Notes: generated by a model from the letters alone, not told the origin. A stretch of 64,000 bases of DNA from Azophilus sp965221465 (GCA_965221465.1 OZ244892.1:1798001-1862000); one strand, 5' to 3'. Positions 44,726 to 53,649 are shown, counted from the first letter of the stretch. Numbers and translations are program-made.

Positions 44726-46132
44726 TTATTCGGCCTCGTTCGCCGACGGGGCGGCGAGTTGTTTCAGCAAGCCAAGCAACGTCTCGCGCTCGAGCCAGCG
44801 TCCGTTGGCCATGACGCCCTGCAGCGTCCAGAGATTGTCGATGTCGACCAGCGGGTCGGCGCCGAGCAGCACCAGATCGGCCGCCATTCCTGGCAGCACC
44901 TTGCCGCGCACATCCGCATCGCCCAGATAGCGCGCCGGGCCAGTCGTCGCCGCCTGCAGCGCCTCGTAGGGCGAAAGCCCCGCTGCCACGAAGGCGCCGA
45001 GTTCATCGATCAGCGTGAAGCCCGGAATCAGCGACGGAAACGTATCCGTGCCGGTCATGACGCCGGCTCCGGCATCGTGCAGCTTCTTCAGGAACTGGAG
45101 CATCTGCGGCCGCGCCTGCCGCAGCATGTCGCGGGATTCCATGGAGAACAACTCTTCGAGCCCCGAATTGCGGAACCGGGCGATGAAGTCGACGGGCATG
45201 TAGGCGGCCATCGGGTGATCCGCATAGGCGTCGAGCCGGTCGGCTTCGATCAGCATCGAGTTGACCACGAACGTGGGGCAGTTCCAGGTACCGGCCGCCA
45301 CCGTGGCCTGCACCAGTTCGTCCATGCGCGCATCGGACATGTCGAGCCAGGAGCGAAAACGTTCGGCGCTGCGCCCACCATCGATTTCGAGCACCTCCAG
45401 GGACAGGCCGTCGATGTCGTAGCCGCGAAAGTGCTCGATCGAGGCCTGGCCGTCGGCAAGCACTTCTTCCACGCCCACTTGGAAGGGCACATGGCCGAAG
45501 ACTGCAATGCCGAGCTTGCCGGCCTCGTCCACCACCGCCTTGTAGGGCTCCCTTGCAAGTGTGTGATAGATCTTGATCGACTCGTAGCCATCCGCCGCGT
45601 ATCCGCGCACTGCCGCCCGGGCTTCCTCCGCCGTCAGCACCTTGGTTGCAAAGTCCCATACTGCATTCTTGCCCTCGAGCAGCGGGCTCGCATTCTCGAT
45701 GCGCGGGCCGGCCAGCTCGCCGTTCGCCACCGCATCGGCCAGGGCAACCGTGGCTGCGGAACCGACGGCATTGCGAATGGTGGTGACACCGGTTGCCAGG
45801 TAGAGCAGCATGTCGGCCCGTTCGCCTGCCAGGCCCGGGCGATAGTCGAACCCGACGTGCGCATGCATGTCGGCGAGCCCGGGGATGAGAAACCTGCCCG
45901 ACCCGTCGATGCGCGTTGCCCCGGCCGGAATCGATACCTCCTCCGCGGAGCCAACCGCCGCGATCCGGCCATCCCGGATCAGAACCGTGCGATTAGCCGC
46001 CGGGGCCGGTGTCTCCATGGACAGGACGGTGACATCGACAAAGGCGTAGTCCGCATTCTCCGTCGACGAAACGGGCTCTGCAGCGGCAGCGACGGCAAAC
46101 AGCAGCGATACGACGAAGAGTGCATGGCGCAT
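44726..46132 (-). CDS. exported amidohydrolase (PF01979)
   Basis: A 468-residue metal-dependent hydrolase with signal peptide (FVVSLLFAVAAAAEP). The binuclear site is complete: ADMHAHVGFD, the carboxylated Lys candidate in IKIYHTLA, His in FGHVPFQ and IEHFRGYD, Asp in MTGTDTFPS. The C-terminus closes the composite beta-domain with ADLVLLGADPL and GVMANGRWLER. It is similar in layout to the amidohydrolase at 46497, which faces it. Periplasmic prolidase-like activity is possible by family. The ATG at 46132 lies ten bases after GGAG. Confidence 0.88.
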   Translation of the reverse strand: MRHALFVVSLLFAVAAAAEPVSSTENADYAFVDVTVLSMETPAPAANRTVLIRDGRIAAVGSAEEVSIPAGATRIDGSGRFLIPGLADMHAHVGFDYRPGLAGERADMLLYLATGVTTIRNAVGSAATVALADAVANGELAGPRIENASPLLEGKNAVWDFATKVLTAEEARAAVRGYAADGYESIKIYHTLAREPYKAVVDEAGKLGIAVFGHVPFQVGVEEVLADGQASIEHFRGYDIDGLSLEVLEIDGGRSAERFRSWLDMSDARMDELVQATVAAGTWNCPTFVVNSMLIEADRLDAYADHPMAAYMPVDFIARFRNSGLEELFSMESRDMLRQARPQMLQFLKKLHDAGAGVMTGTDTFPSLIPGFTLIDELGAFVAAGLSPYEALQAATTGPARYLGDADVRGKVLPGMAADLVLLGADPLVDIDNLWTLQGVMANGRWLERETLLGLLKQLAAPSANEAE

Positions 46133-46496
46133 GGCATCGGTCTCCAAAATGGTGTCCCACCAGGTTGAAACCATGCCACAAAACTGCGGCGTGGGCACCG
46201 GTTCCATACTCCCGTGAGTTCGTCGTCGCTGGTTTATTCGTCAGGCCGAACCTATGATTGGGGCGGGCAAAATTTCCGGAGGATGAAGTGTCACTGGCGT
46301 GCCGACGTAAGCACTCTGCGCCGCCAGCCACCGTTTGAGATTCACATGGCTATCGTTCGATCCGTCAGCAGCAAACTGTTTCCGGGCGCGATGCTGCACT
46401 CGATTGCATTCGTTTCCACGCCCCTGACGTTCATCGAAACCATCAGCCGGCCACGGACCGTCGGAGTGCGCCTGCGCTTCGGCAAGTGATTCCAGC
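46133..46496. other. intergenic region with possible receptor remnant
   Basis: These 364 bases separate two divergent exported amidohydrolase genes. The only coding-like trace is a short frame at its right end that resembles a TonB-receptor C-terminus. No clear promoter was identified. Confidence 0.4.
46391..46489 (+). pseudogene. possible C-terminal remnant of a TonB-dependent receptor
   Basis: The last codons before the stop at 46487-46489 read TISRPRTVGVRLRFGK. PRTVGVRLRFxF-type endings are the final strand of TonB-dependent receptors; here the last residue is Lys. No barrel or plug sequence is readable upstream. The resemblance is short and could be chance. Confidence 0.25.
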
Positions 46497-48023
46497 GTGA
46501 GCGGATTCAGGCACACCGGATTCGCGCTGCTGGCGGCCGCCGCCAGTTGTGCCGCGCCGGCGCCGCCGCTTGACGGCGACATCGCGTTCGTCGATGTCGC
46601 CGTCGTCTCGATGCTCGCCGACGAGGTCTCCCCCGGCCGCACTGTCATCGTCGACGATGGCATCGTCACCCGAATCGCGCCCGCCGACACCGTCAGGCTG
46701 GCTGACGGCATCCGGGTCATCGACGGCGGTGGCCGGTACCTGATGCCGGCTTTGGCCGACATGCATACGCACGTTTCCGACATCGAGTCGCTGCACCTGA
46801 ACATCGCCCATGGGGTGACGGCGCTGCGCAATCTCTGGGGCACGCCGGATGTGCTCGCCTGGCGGGATGCGATCGCGGCCGGCGAGTTGTTCGGCCCGGA
46901 AATACTGACCGCATCGCCGATCATCGATCACGACCCGCCATCGATTCCGGGTTCAGCGCTGTTGACGCGGCCGGAGGACGCCGAGGCCACGGTGCAGGTT
47001 TTCAAGGAACAGGGCTACGACTTTCTAAAACCGTACCGGTTGCTGAAAGAGGACGTGTACGTCGCCATGATGGAAGCCGCGAACCGGCACGACATGCCGG
47101 TGGAAGGGCATCTGCCGGAAGCCATCGACGTGGCCCAGGCCATCGAACTCGGTCAGGACGTCATCGAGCACGCCACCGGTTTCAGCACGGCGATCGTGGC
47201 CGACGGCATCCCCTGGAAACCGGCCTTCCGCTCCAGGGAAATGGTCGAAACCATCGGCCGAATCAATGCCGGCGAACTCCGCTACGAAGAGGTCTTCAGC
47301 CGTGAAAGGTTGCGTGAACTCTCGCGCCTCACCGCTGCGAAGGGCACTGCGGTAAGCATCACGTTCCAGGCAGTGGGCTTGCGAGCCCTGTCCGCCGCCG
47401 ACCGGCAGGCACTGCGCGATCATCCACTGATCGAGTACGTGGCGCCCACCAGCCGTGCCTTCTGGTTTGCCGAGAGTTTCGACAGCGTACTGCCCGGCGA
47501 CGACCGCTTCAGCGACGACGAGATCGATTCGCTGCAAGCATTCGTCACCCGGGAGTTCGGTACCTGGATCGGCATCATGCACGAGGAAGGCGTGCTGCTG
47601 CTCGGCGGCACCGACGCTGCCAATCCGGGTCTGTTCCATGGGCACTCGCTGCACGACGAGCTGGCCAACCTCGTCACCTGGGCCGGCCTCTCGCCGTTCG
47701 AAGCCATCGAAACGGTCACCGTCAACGCCGCCGCCTACTGGAACCGCACGGGCGAGCGTGGCATCGTGGCGCCGGGTGCGGAGGCAGACCTCTTGCTGCT
47801 TGGCGCCAATCCGCTGGACGACATCGCCAACACACGCACCATCGAAGGCGTGGTCGTCAACGGCAGGTGGCTCGACCGGAGCGAACTCGACGGCTTGCTC
47901 GAGGCGGTGTCGGAGTCGTACGCAGCAGCAACCGCGCCACGTCGGGCCGGCATCGCGGAAAAGCCAAAACCAGGCGGCCGGCCTGCCACGGAACGCAACG
48001 CTTCAGGGGGTGAATCAACATGA
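46497..48023 (+). CDS. amidohydrolase-family lipoprotein
   Basis: A 508-residue amidohydrolase-superfamily protein with an N-terminal lipoprotein-like signal ending in AAAASC (Cys18). Metal-site motifs are ADMHTHVSDIE, Lys in FLKPYRLLK, His in VEGHLPEA and IEHATGFS, and Asp in GGTDAANPG. The end has ADLLLLGANPLDDIANT and VVVNGRWLDRSELDGLL, closely parallel to the gene at 44726-46132, so these two are paralogues. The start is a GTG. Its stop overlaps the next gene (ATGA). Confidence 0.85.
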   Translation: MSGFRHTGFALLAAAASCAAPAPPLDGDIAFVDVAVVSMLADEVSPGRTVIVDDGIVTRIAPADTVRLADGIRVIDGGGRYLMPALADMHTHVSDIESLHLNIAHGVTALRNLWGTPDVLAWRDAIAAGELFGPEILTASPIIDHDPPSIPGSALLTRPEDAEATVQVFKEQGYDFLKPYRLLKEDVYVAMMEAANRHDMPVEGHLPEAIDVAQAIELGQDVIEHATGFSTAIVADGIPWKPAFRSREMVETIGRINAGELRYEEVFSRERLRELSRLTAAKGTAVSITFQAVGLRALSAADRQALRDHPLIEYVAPTSRAFWFAESFDSVLPGDDRFSDDEIDSLQAFVTREFGTWIGIMHEEGVLLLGGTDAANPGLFHGHSLHDELANLVTWAGLSPFEAIETVTVNAAAYWNRTGERGIVAPGAEADLLLLGANPLDDIANTRTIEGVVVNGRWLDRSELDGLLEAVSESYAAATAPRRAGIAEKPKPGGRPATERNASGGEST

Positions 48024-49030
48024 AAGCAGCCGTCGTATACGAACACGGCGACCGGGATGCCATCCGGCTCGTCGACGACTATCCGAAGCCACGGGCGCGC
48101 GAGGGCTGGGTGGTGCTACGGGTTGGCGCAACCTCCATCAATTTCCACGACATATTCACCCGCCGCGGCATGCCCGGCATCCGCATACCGTTGCCAATCG
48201 TCATCGGTTCGGATGTGACCGGCGAGATCGTGGAGATCGGCGACGGCGTCGACGGCTGGTCGATCGGCGACCGGGTGCTGGTCGATCCACTGCCCTGCGA
48301 AGGCACCGGCGGCCTGTTTCTGGGCGAGAAGCTCGACGGTGGCCGCGCCGAGTATTGCGCCGTGCACTCGGAGCAACTGGTCCCCATGGCCGACAGCGTC
48401 AGTTATGTACAGGCCGCCGCGCTGCCCATCGCCTACGGCACCTCCTACCGGATGCTGTTCACCCGGGGCGGCCTCGAGGCCGGCGAGAAAGTATTGATTC
48501 TCGGCGCCAGTGGCGGCGTCGGCACGAGCTGCGTGCTGCTCGCCAAGATGGCCGGCGCGGAAGTCATCGCCTGCGCCTCCTCCGACGAAAAACTCGAGCG
48601 GCTTGGCGAGATCGGCGCCGACCACCTGATCAACTACCGGCGCGACGACATGCGCACGGCGGTCTGCGACATCGTCGGCAAGCCGCGGGTCAACGGCAGC
48701 GGCGGCGTCGACGTGGCGGTGAACTACACCGGCGGCAAGACATGGAAGGAGACCTTGCGCTGCGTCCGGCTCGGCGGCCGCATGCTCACCTGCGGGGCCA
48801 CGGCCGGGTACGATGACGAGGTGGACTGCCGCTATATATGGACATTCGAGCAAACGATAATCGGCTCCGACGGCTGGCGGCGGCAGGAAATCGTCGACAT
48901 GCTGGCGCTCGTGGAAAGCGGCAAGCTCGAGCCCGTGATCCACACCGTTCTGCCGCTGGAGGAAATCCGGGAAGCAGACCGGCTGCTCGAAGACCGGGAA
49001 GCCTTCGGCAAGGTAATCGTCACACCCTGA
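48020..49030 (+). CDS. MDR-family zinc-type alcohol dehydrogenase-like oxidoreductase
   Basis: A 336-residue medium-chain reductase/dehydrogenase, quinone oxidoreductase type. The catalytic-domain motif SINFHDIFTRRG lacks the zinc-ligand Cys, as in quinone or enoyl reductases; IVIGSDVTGEIVEIG and the NADPH loop LILGASGGVGTS follow. The C-terminal part ends HTVLPLEEIREADRLLE, normal for the family. GGGGGTGAATCAAC precedes the ATG, which overlaps the upstream amidohydrolase stop by four bases, so they are co-translated. Substrate unknown. Confidence 0.9.
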   Translation: MKAAVVYEHGDRDAIRLVDDYPKPRAREGWVVLRVGATSINFHDIFTRRGMPGIRIPLPIVIGSDVTGEIVEIGDGVDGWSIGDRVLVDPLPCEGTGGLFLGEKLDGGRAEYCAVHSEQLVPMADSVSYVQAAALPIAYGTSYRMLFTRGGLEAGEKVLILGASGGVGTSCVLLAKMAGAEVIACASSDEKLERLGEIGADHLINYRRDDMRTAVCDIVGKPRVNGSGGVDVAVNYTGGKTWKETLRCVRLGGRMLTCGATAGYDDEVDCRYIWTFEQTIIGSDGWRRQEIVDMLALVESGKLEPVIHTVLPLEEIREADRLLEDREAFGKVIVTP

Positions 49031-49107
49031 CCCGACATGCTGGTGATCGAACGACTGCAAATCTCCGCATTGGCCGCCGGTCCGGTGGCGAACGGAACAC
49101 CCAGGCA

Positions 49108-50478
49108 ATGACAACCGGCGCACGGGAACGACGGTCGGGCTACCCCCTGGGGGACGCCATACCCCAGGCAGTGCTGCAACGACAGGCCGACGCACTCGCC
49201 CGCGCCCGCCGCCGCGGCCCGATCGGCGGCCTGCCCACCTACCTGAAACTCGGCGGCCCGGGTTTCATCGGCGCCGCATTGACCCTCGGCGCCGGCACCA
49301 TGACGTCCTCGATGCTTGCCGGGGCCGAATTCGGATACCGAACCCTGTGGGTCTTCTGGGTGGCCGCCGGCTCCGGCATGTTCATGATGGCGGCCATGGC
49401 CCGGTTCACCTGCCAGGGTGGATTCAACCTGATCGAAAAGCAGGCGGAGTTGCACGGCTGGTTCCTTGCCCGGGTGCTGACGGCATCCGTCGGCATGGTC
49501 GCCGTCGCCATCGCCTTCAACTTCGGGCAGGTGGCGCTGGGAACGCACCTGATCGACAGTCTTGCGCAGATCGACGGCCCGGGATTCCCACAGGAATACA
49601 ACTGGCCCCTATACATCATCCTGACGAGCTGGATCGCCCTCAGCTACGGGCGCGCCGGTTCCGGCGGCACCAGGCTGCTGGAAGCGGTGATGAAGTGGAG
49701 CCTGGCGGCGATGATTCTCTGTTTTGCCGCCTGCCTCCTGGTCGTCGGCATCGACTGGCGGGCTGCCTTGCGCGGCACCTTCGTTCCCTGGCTGCCGAGC
49801 GGCGTCCTGGGAATCGACCTGTTCATCGCTTCCACCGCGGCGGCCATCGGCGTCGCCGACTGGGTGCTCTACCACTTCACGGCACACGTGAAGGGCTGGA
49901 AGCGCGAACACGAGGGCCTGGCCCGGGTCGACCTGATCGCCGGGTTCTTCGTGCCGTTCTTCATCGTCAACTTCCTGATCGTCTCGGTGTTCGCCGGCAC
50001 GCTTTACGCCAGCGGCGACATTCCGAGAAGCGCTGCCGAACTGGCCCGTTCCCTGGTGCCGCTGCTCGGCGAGACCGGCGCCGCCTACGCATTCACCATC
50101 GGGTTCCTGGCCGTCCCGGTGACCTCCACCATCGGGCTCTGCCTGCTATCGGCCATGGGCATCCACGAAGTGTTCCGCTGGAAACCCGACGTGCGCTCCT
50201 GGCGCTGGAAGATCTGCCTGCTGCTGCCGCAGATCGGCTTTCTCGCAGCCTGGTACCCGAGCCCCGTCATGCTGATCATCGTCATCGCAGCCGCGCTGTC
50301 GCTGACCAACAACATCGTCGGCTGGTCGTTCTACATGATGCTGAACGACCGCAGGCTGATGGGCGCCGCCAGCCCGAAATCCCGCATCTGGAACCTGGGC
50401 ATCATGATTCAGATCACACTGCTCAACAGCGTCGCCATCATCTACGTGTTCAACCGGCTCGGCTGGTGGCAGTCGTGA
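49108..50478 (+). CDS. Nramp-family transporter, divergent metal-site motifs
   Basis: A 456-residue membrane protein with about 11 hydrophobic segments. It opens with YLKLGGPGFIGAALTLGAGT, where classic Nramp proteins have PGxxxxxxxxDPGN: the metal-binding Asp and Asn are replaced by GAGT. The sixth segment reads AAAIGVADWVLYHFTAH, with no MPH motif, so the metal-binding Met is also absent. The rest follows Nramp layout. This suggests a transporter that does not use the usual Mn/Fe site, as in Mg- or other-substrate Nramp relatives. The ATG at 49108 has only a weak ribosome site. Its stop overlaps the next small gene (GTGA). Confidence 0.85.
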   Translation: MTTGARERRSGYPLGDAIPQAVLQRQADALARARRRGPIGGLPTYLKLGGPGFIGAALTLGAGTMTSSMLAGAEFGYRTLWVFWVAAGSGMFMMAAMARFTCQGGFNLIEKQAELHGWFLARVLTASVGMVAVAIAFNFGQVALGTHLIDSLAQIDGPGFPQEYNWPLYIILTSWIALSYGRAGSGGTRLLEAVMKWSLAAMILCFAACLLVVGIDWRAALRGTFVPWLPSGVLGIDLFIASTAAAIGVADWVLYHFTAHVKGWKREHEGLARVDLIAGFFVPFFIVNFLIVSVFAGTLYASGDIPRSAAELARSLVPLLGETGAAYAFTIGFLAVPVTSTIGLCLLSAMGIHEVFRWKPDVRSWRWKICLLLPQIGFLAAWYPSPVMLIIVIAAALSLTNNIVGWSFYMMLNDRRLMGAASPKSRIWNLGIMIQITLLNSVAIIYVFNRLGWWQS

Positions 50479-50693
50479 AGCGCTTCGACATCGACCGGCA
50501 GGTGGGGCCGATGCGCCTCAGGGCCTGGTTCCTGGTGGCCAACTTCCTGAGCAACGGCGTCGCCCTGTACGGGCTGTCCCGCGTGATGGTCGAAGGCTCG
50601 GGAATCGGCATGCTCATCGTCGGCGTCCTGGGCACCCTGGGTTGCCTCGTCGTTCTGTCGCAGCCGAGTCGATCCGACGCCACGGACCGATAA
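50475..50693 (+). CDS. small two-helix membrane protein coupled to the Nramp-like transporter
   Basis: A 72-residue protein starting at a GTG that overlaps the transporter stop. Two hydrophobic segments are clear: LRAWFLVANFLSNGVALYGL and GIGMLIVGVLGTLGCLVVL, with a short charged N-terminus and tail. The length, overlap and membrane character suggest a transporter partner, but I do not recognise the family. Confidence 0.65.
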   Translation: MKRFDIDRQVGPMRLRAWFLVANFLSNGVALYGLSRVMVEGSGIGMLIVGVLGTLGCLVVLSQPSRSDATDR

Positions 50694-50837
50694 ATGCACA
50701 TGCGCACGGCACTGCGCGGCCAAGTGGCGATGGCCAAACTCTTCGTCGGGTGGGCCGGGATGCCCTCTCTGGAGAAGAATACCCATGAGCGCTTGGTGGG
50801 GCGCTGGATTCTCGATATCTGTGCACGGGAGATCTAA
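50694..50837 (+). CDS. possible 47-residue small protein
   Basis: ATG begins directly after the TAA of the preceding small gene, and the frame runs 47 codons to a TAA seven bases before the DUF1232 gene. The product ends HERLVGRWILDICAREI and has a short hydrophobic middle. No ribosome site is separate from the upstream coding end, so this is only a candidate that fills an otherwise empty gap. Confidence 0.35.
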   Translation: MHMRTALRGQVAMAKLFVGWAGMPSLEKNTHERLVGRWILDICAREI

Positions 50838-50843
50838 GCGCTC

Positions 50844-51407
50844 GTGGACCAGCCGCCTCGTCTATTCGATCGCTTTCGCCGCCGGGCGGCGGAGGTCACC
50901 CGCTCACCCGATGAGTTGCGGCGCCTGTTGGGCGCGGCCTTGTCCAAGGCGGAGCGTGTTGGGCGGCTCTCCGCCCGTTTTGCAGCGGTCCGCGGCGAAC
51001 TCAATGCCTTCATCGCCCTGCTGGGCGCCTGGGCGCGAGGCGACTATCGGGACGTTTCGCCCAAAGCACTGGTCATGGTGACGGCGGCCGTGCTCTACTT
51101 CCTTGCGCCGTTGGATTGGGTGCCGGACTTCATACTGGGCCTGGGTCTGCTCGACGATGTGGCCGTCATTGGCTACGTGCTGGGCGCCGTTCGGGAGGAG
51201 ATCGCCGCCTTCGAGCGCTGGCGCGGTGAGCAGGCGAATGCTGCAGCGGCATCACCTGACGACGACGGTGCGTCATCGGATGGCGATGGCGCGTCAGCGC
51301 ACGGCAACGGCGAGCCGCCAGATGTCGACAGCACATCGGCTGACGCCTACGCGGTCGACCAGCCAACACAAGACGAAGAAAATGATCGCAAGCATGATGA
51401 TCGCTAG
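50844..51407 (+). CDS. YkvA-like DUF1232 protein with acidic tail
   Basis: A 187-residue protein. The core PKALVMVTAAVLYFLAPLDW-VPDFILGLGLLDDVAVIGYV is the DUF1232 (YkvA) membrane hairpin, which in other bacteria is small and of unknown function. The N-terminal 60 residues are helical and basic; the last 60 are acidic and repetitive (DDDGASSDGDGASAHGNG) and lack structure. The start is a GTG with no clear ribosome site. It overlaps the next gene at 51382-51407. Confidence 0.85.
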   Translation: MDQPPRLFDRFRRRAAEVTRSPDELRRLLGAALSKAERVGRLSARFAAVRGELNAFIALLGAWARGDYRDVSPKALVMVTAAVLYFLAPLDWVPDFILGLGLLDDVAVIGYVLGAVREEIAAFERWRGEQANAAAASPDDDGASSDGDGASAHGNGEPPDVDSTSADAYAVDQPTQDEENDRKHDDR

Positions 51408-52293
51408 AACAGTGCAGCGACCTCGTTCGACACGTTTATTGGACTTGCGTCGATGGCTGCTAATCGCCCTTGTGGTTCTCGTCAACGCGGGCTGCGGCGT
51501 CGGCTTCTTCTACAACAATCTCGACCGCTTCGTGCGCTGGGAACTCGACAATGTCCTGAACCTGACCCCGGATCAGAAGGCTTTTTTCGAAAGCGAGTTT
51601 GCTTCCCTCTGGCGCTGGCACCGCGCCCACGAACTGCCGCGCTACGCCGACGATCTGGGCCGCTGGGCCGAGCAATTCGGCAGCCTGGCGACAACAGCGG
51701 ACATCGACGAGGTGTTCGTCACCGTGGAGGGCTGGTGGCTGCGTTTGGAGGCTAGGGGCACGCCGGTCGCGGCCGAGTTTCTGCGCAGTCTCGACGACCG
51801 GCAAGTCAAATCACTGGCGGAGGCCCTCGAAGAGTCCAATACCGACTGGGAGAAGCAGGAGAAAGGCAAACCCATCGACGTGATTCGCAAGGCCTGGCGG
51901 AAAGACTTCCAATCCATTCTCAAGCGCTTCACCGGACCGCTCACCCAGGAGCAGCGGGCGGTCATCGCAGAAGCCGCCGAACGCTACCAGCCGGAGCGGC
52001 AACTCTGGGCGGACTACCGCCGCAACTGGCAGCGCGAGCTGTTCATCCTGCTCGAGCGCCGCCACGAAGCGGACCGCTTCGCGGCCGACTTCGCGCGCCT
52101 GGTCAAGGAGCAGAAGACCTACTACGGCGCGGAGTTCGTCGAAATCGAAGCGGCCAACGAAGCGCTTTTGAAGTCCACATTGGTCGCCACGCTCAACCAG
52201 GCACCGCCCGAGCAGCGTGAACGCCTGCGCGAGAACCTGACGAACCGCGCCGAAGAACTCCGAGCGCTGTCGGCAGGCGGCAAGGACGCCTAA
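51382..52293 (+). CDS. DUF6279-like lipoprotein
   Basis: A 303-residue protein with a lipoprotein-like signal (LLIALVVLVNAGCGVG). The first mature segment FFYNNLDRFVRWELDNVLNL-TPDQK is typical of the DUF6279 family of proteobacterial lipoproteins. The rest is helical and charged, with no enzymatic motif. I placed the start at 51382, inside the previous gene; ATG at 51394 is equally possible. It is the last gene of a tight cluster from the Nramp-like gene onward, and the palindromic element copy B begins at the next base after its stop. Confidence 0.82.
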   Translation: MIASMMIARTVQRPRSTRLLDLRRWLLIALVVLVNAGCGVGFFYNNLDRFVRWELDNVLNLTPDQKAFFESEFASLWRWHRAHELPRYADDLGRWAEQFGSLATTADIDEVFVTVEGWWLRLEARGTPVAAEFLRSLDDRQVKSLAEALEESNTDWEKQEKGKPIDVIRKAWRKDFQSILKRFTGPLTQEQRAVIAEAAERYQPERQLWADYRRNWQRELFILLERRHEADRFAADFARLVKEQKTYYGAEFVEIEAANEALLKSTLVATLNQAPPEQRERLRENLTNRAEELRALSAGGKDA

Positions 52294-52406
52294 CCCGCAA
52301 ATCTCAACAACTTCCTGCTGCGGACGCGGATGCACTCGCCCTGCGCGTTTTGTTTCAGCGACGAAACGTCGACGCCCTCGGGACGAAAGTTGGTGAGATT
52401 TGCGGG
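52294..52406. repeat. dispersed palindromic element, copy B
   Basis: Arms at 52294-52313 and 52387-52406 are 20-bp inverted repeats with one mismatch; the loop is 73 bases. Relative to copy A the loop contains about 29 extra bases near GCGTTTTGTTTCAGCGACGA, which themselves form a small hairpin. It starts immediately after a stop codon, so it may also act as a transcription end or mRNA-stabilising hairpin. Confidence 0.88.
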
Positions 52407-52535
52407 CTGGCCCGGAGCGCGCGGAGCATATGTTTCCTTGACTTCCTGGGTAAACGATGAAAAACACCCCGACGCCGAATGGCGTGCCGCGGCGCTTCAT
52501 GGTAAACAAGTGACTGATCAATCCGGGGCATTGCG

Positions 52536-53459
52536 ATGAACGAGCAGCGCCTTCCCGATCCCGCGACCTGGCCCGGGCACACGGGCAACTGGAATCGCTG
52601 GCCGAACGATCTCGGCACGCTCAACCTGGTGACGCCCGAAGTCACGCGCCGGGGCATCGAATCGGTTGCCACCGGGCAGGTGGTGCCGCTCAGCCGCCCG
52701 GTGACCGACCGGGAGCCGATCCGGGGCGACGTCTGCTTCGAGCACACGATGATCAGCGCCGGCGCATGGGACCTCGAGCCTGACCGGCCGGAATCGCTGA
52801 ACTCCGCAGACCACGTCGCCTACCGCACGCACGGCATGGTCAATACGCACCTCGATGCGCTCGCGCACATCGGCCACAACGGCAAGGGCTTCAATGGCAT
52901 CGACTTCGGCGACCTGGTCACCAAGGCGGAGGGGGTCAAGCGCGCCAGCATCAGCAATGCGCGCGCCATCGTGACCCGCGGCGTTCTGATCGATGTCGCC
53001 CGCAAGCGCGGGGTGTCGCACCTGCACCCGGGCGAGTTTGTCCGGCCCGAGGAGATCGAAGCGGCGGCCGCCGAGATCGAACCCGGGGACGCCGCCCTGA
53101 TCCGCACCGGCGCCACCCTCGAGGACGGCTTGCCGCCCACCGACGACAGTTGCCGGCACGGAACCTGGCAGGGGCTGCACCCCGAGTGCGTGGAAGTGCT
53201 CGGCGGCCTTGATATCAGCGTGCTGGCAACCGATTCCGGGGGCGATGTGTTTCCGTCCCCCTACGGACACATCGTGCGCTCACCGGTGCATACGCTTTGC
53301 CTCGCCTACTACGGCATCCACCTGCTGCACAACATGGACCTGGAATCGCTGGGCGACCTATGCGCCCAAGAGCACCGGCACAGCTTTCTGTTCGTCGTTA
53401 CCGCCCTGCACATGGAGCGGGCGACGGGGTCGTTGACCAGCCCGGTGGCAGTGCTCTAG
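52536..53459 (+). CDS. cyclase-family (kynurenine formamidase-like) hydrolase
   Basis: A 307-residue metal-dependent hydrolase of the cyclase family (PF04199). The family site is visible as YRTHGMVNTHLDALAHIGHN and later RHGTWQGLHPECVEVLG and GLDISVLATDSGGD. Characterised members hydrolyse N-formylkynurenine, isatin or similar amides. The gene precedes a hydantoinase/oxoprolinase gene pair by 190 bases on the same strand, which suggests a common amide substrate pathway, as inference. GGGGCATTGCG precedes the ATG; the ribosome site is weak. Confidence 0.87.
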   Translation: MNEQRLPDPATWPGHTGNWNRWPNDLGTLNLVTPEVTRRGIESVATGQVVPLSRPVTDREPIRGDVCFEHTMISAGAWDLEPDRPESLNSADHVAYRTHGMVNTHLDALAHIGHNGKGFNGIDFGDLVTKAEGVKRASISNARAIVTRGVLIDVARKRGVSHLHPGEFVRPEEIEAAAAEIEPGDAALIRTGATLEDGLPPTDDSCRHGTWQGLHPECVEVLGGLDISVLATDSGGDVFPSPYGHIVRSPVHTLCLAYYGIHLLHNMDLESLGDLCAQEHRHSFLFVVTALHMERATGSLTSPVAVL

Positions 53460-53649
53460 CGAAGCTGCGAGAAGCCGCGAAAAAGACGTAGCGCATGGTT
53501 TGGAAGGCGCATTCATCCGGAAAAGTGCTTGTCCTGGTACGCCATGTCACCATGCCCTGGAGCCGCGGCTTGGCTTGCGAGGCCCCCTGAAGCGGGCACG
53601 GCGCGGGCCAGGGAAACACTTGGACGACTGCCCCGGAGGCTAATGATCG

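Noticed and set aside
46214..46489. A 91-codon gene upstream of the amidohydrolase lipoprotein
   Set aside because: No ribosome site and no domain; only its last residues resemble a receptor end, so it is listed as a possible remnant.
52438..52470. TTGACT-based promoter before the cyclase-family gene
   Set aside because: The -35-like TTGACT has no acceptable -10 at 16-18 bases (AAAACA).
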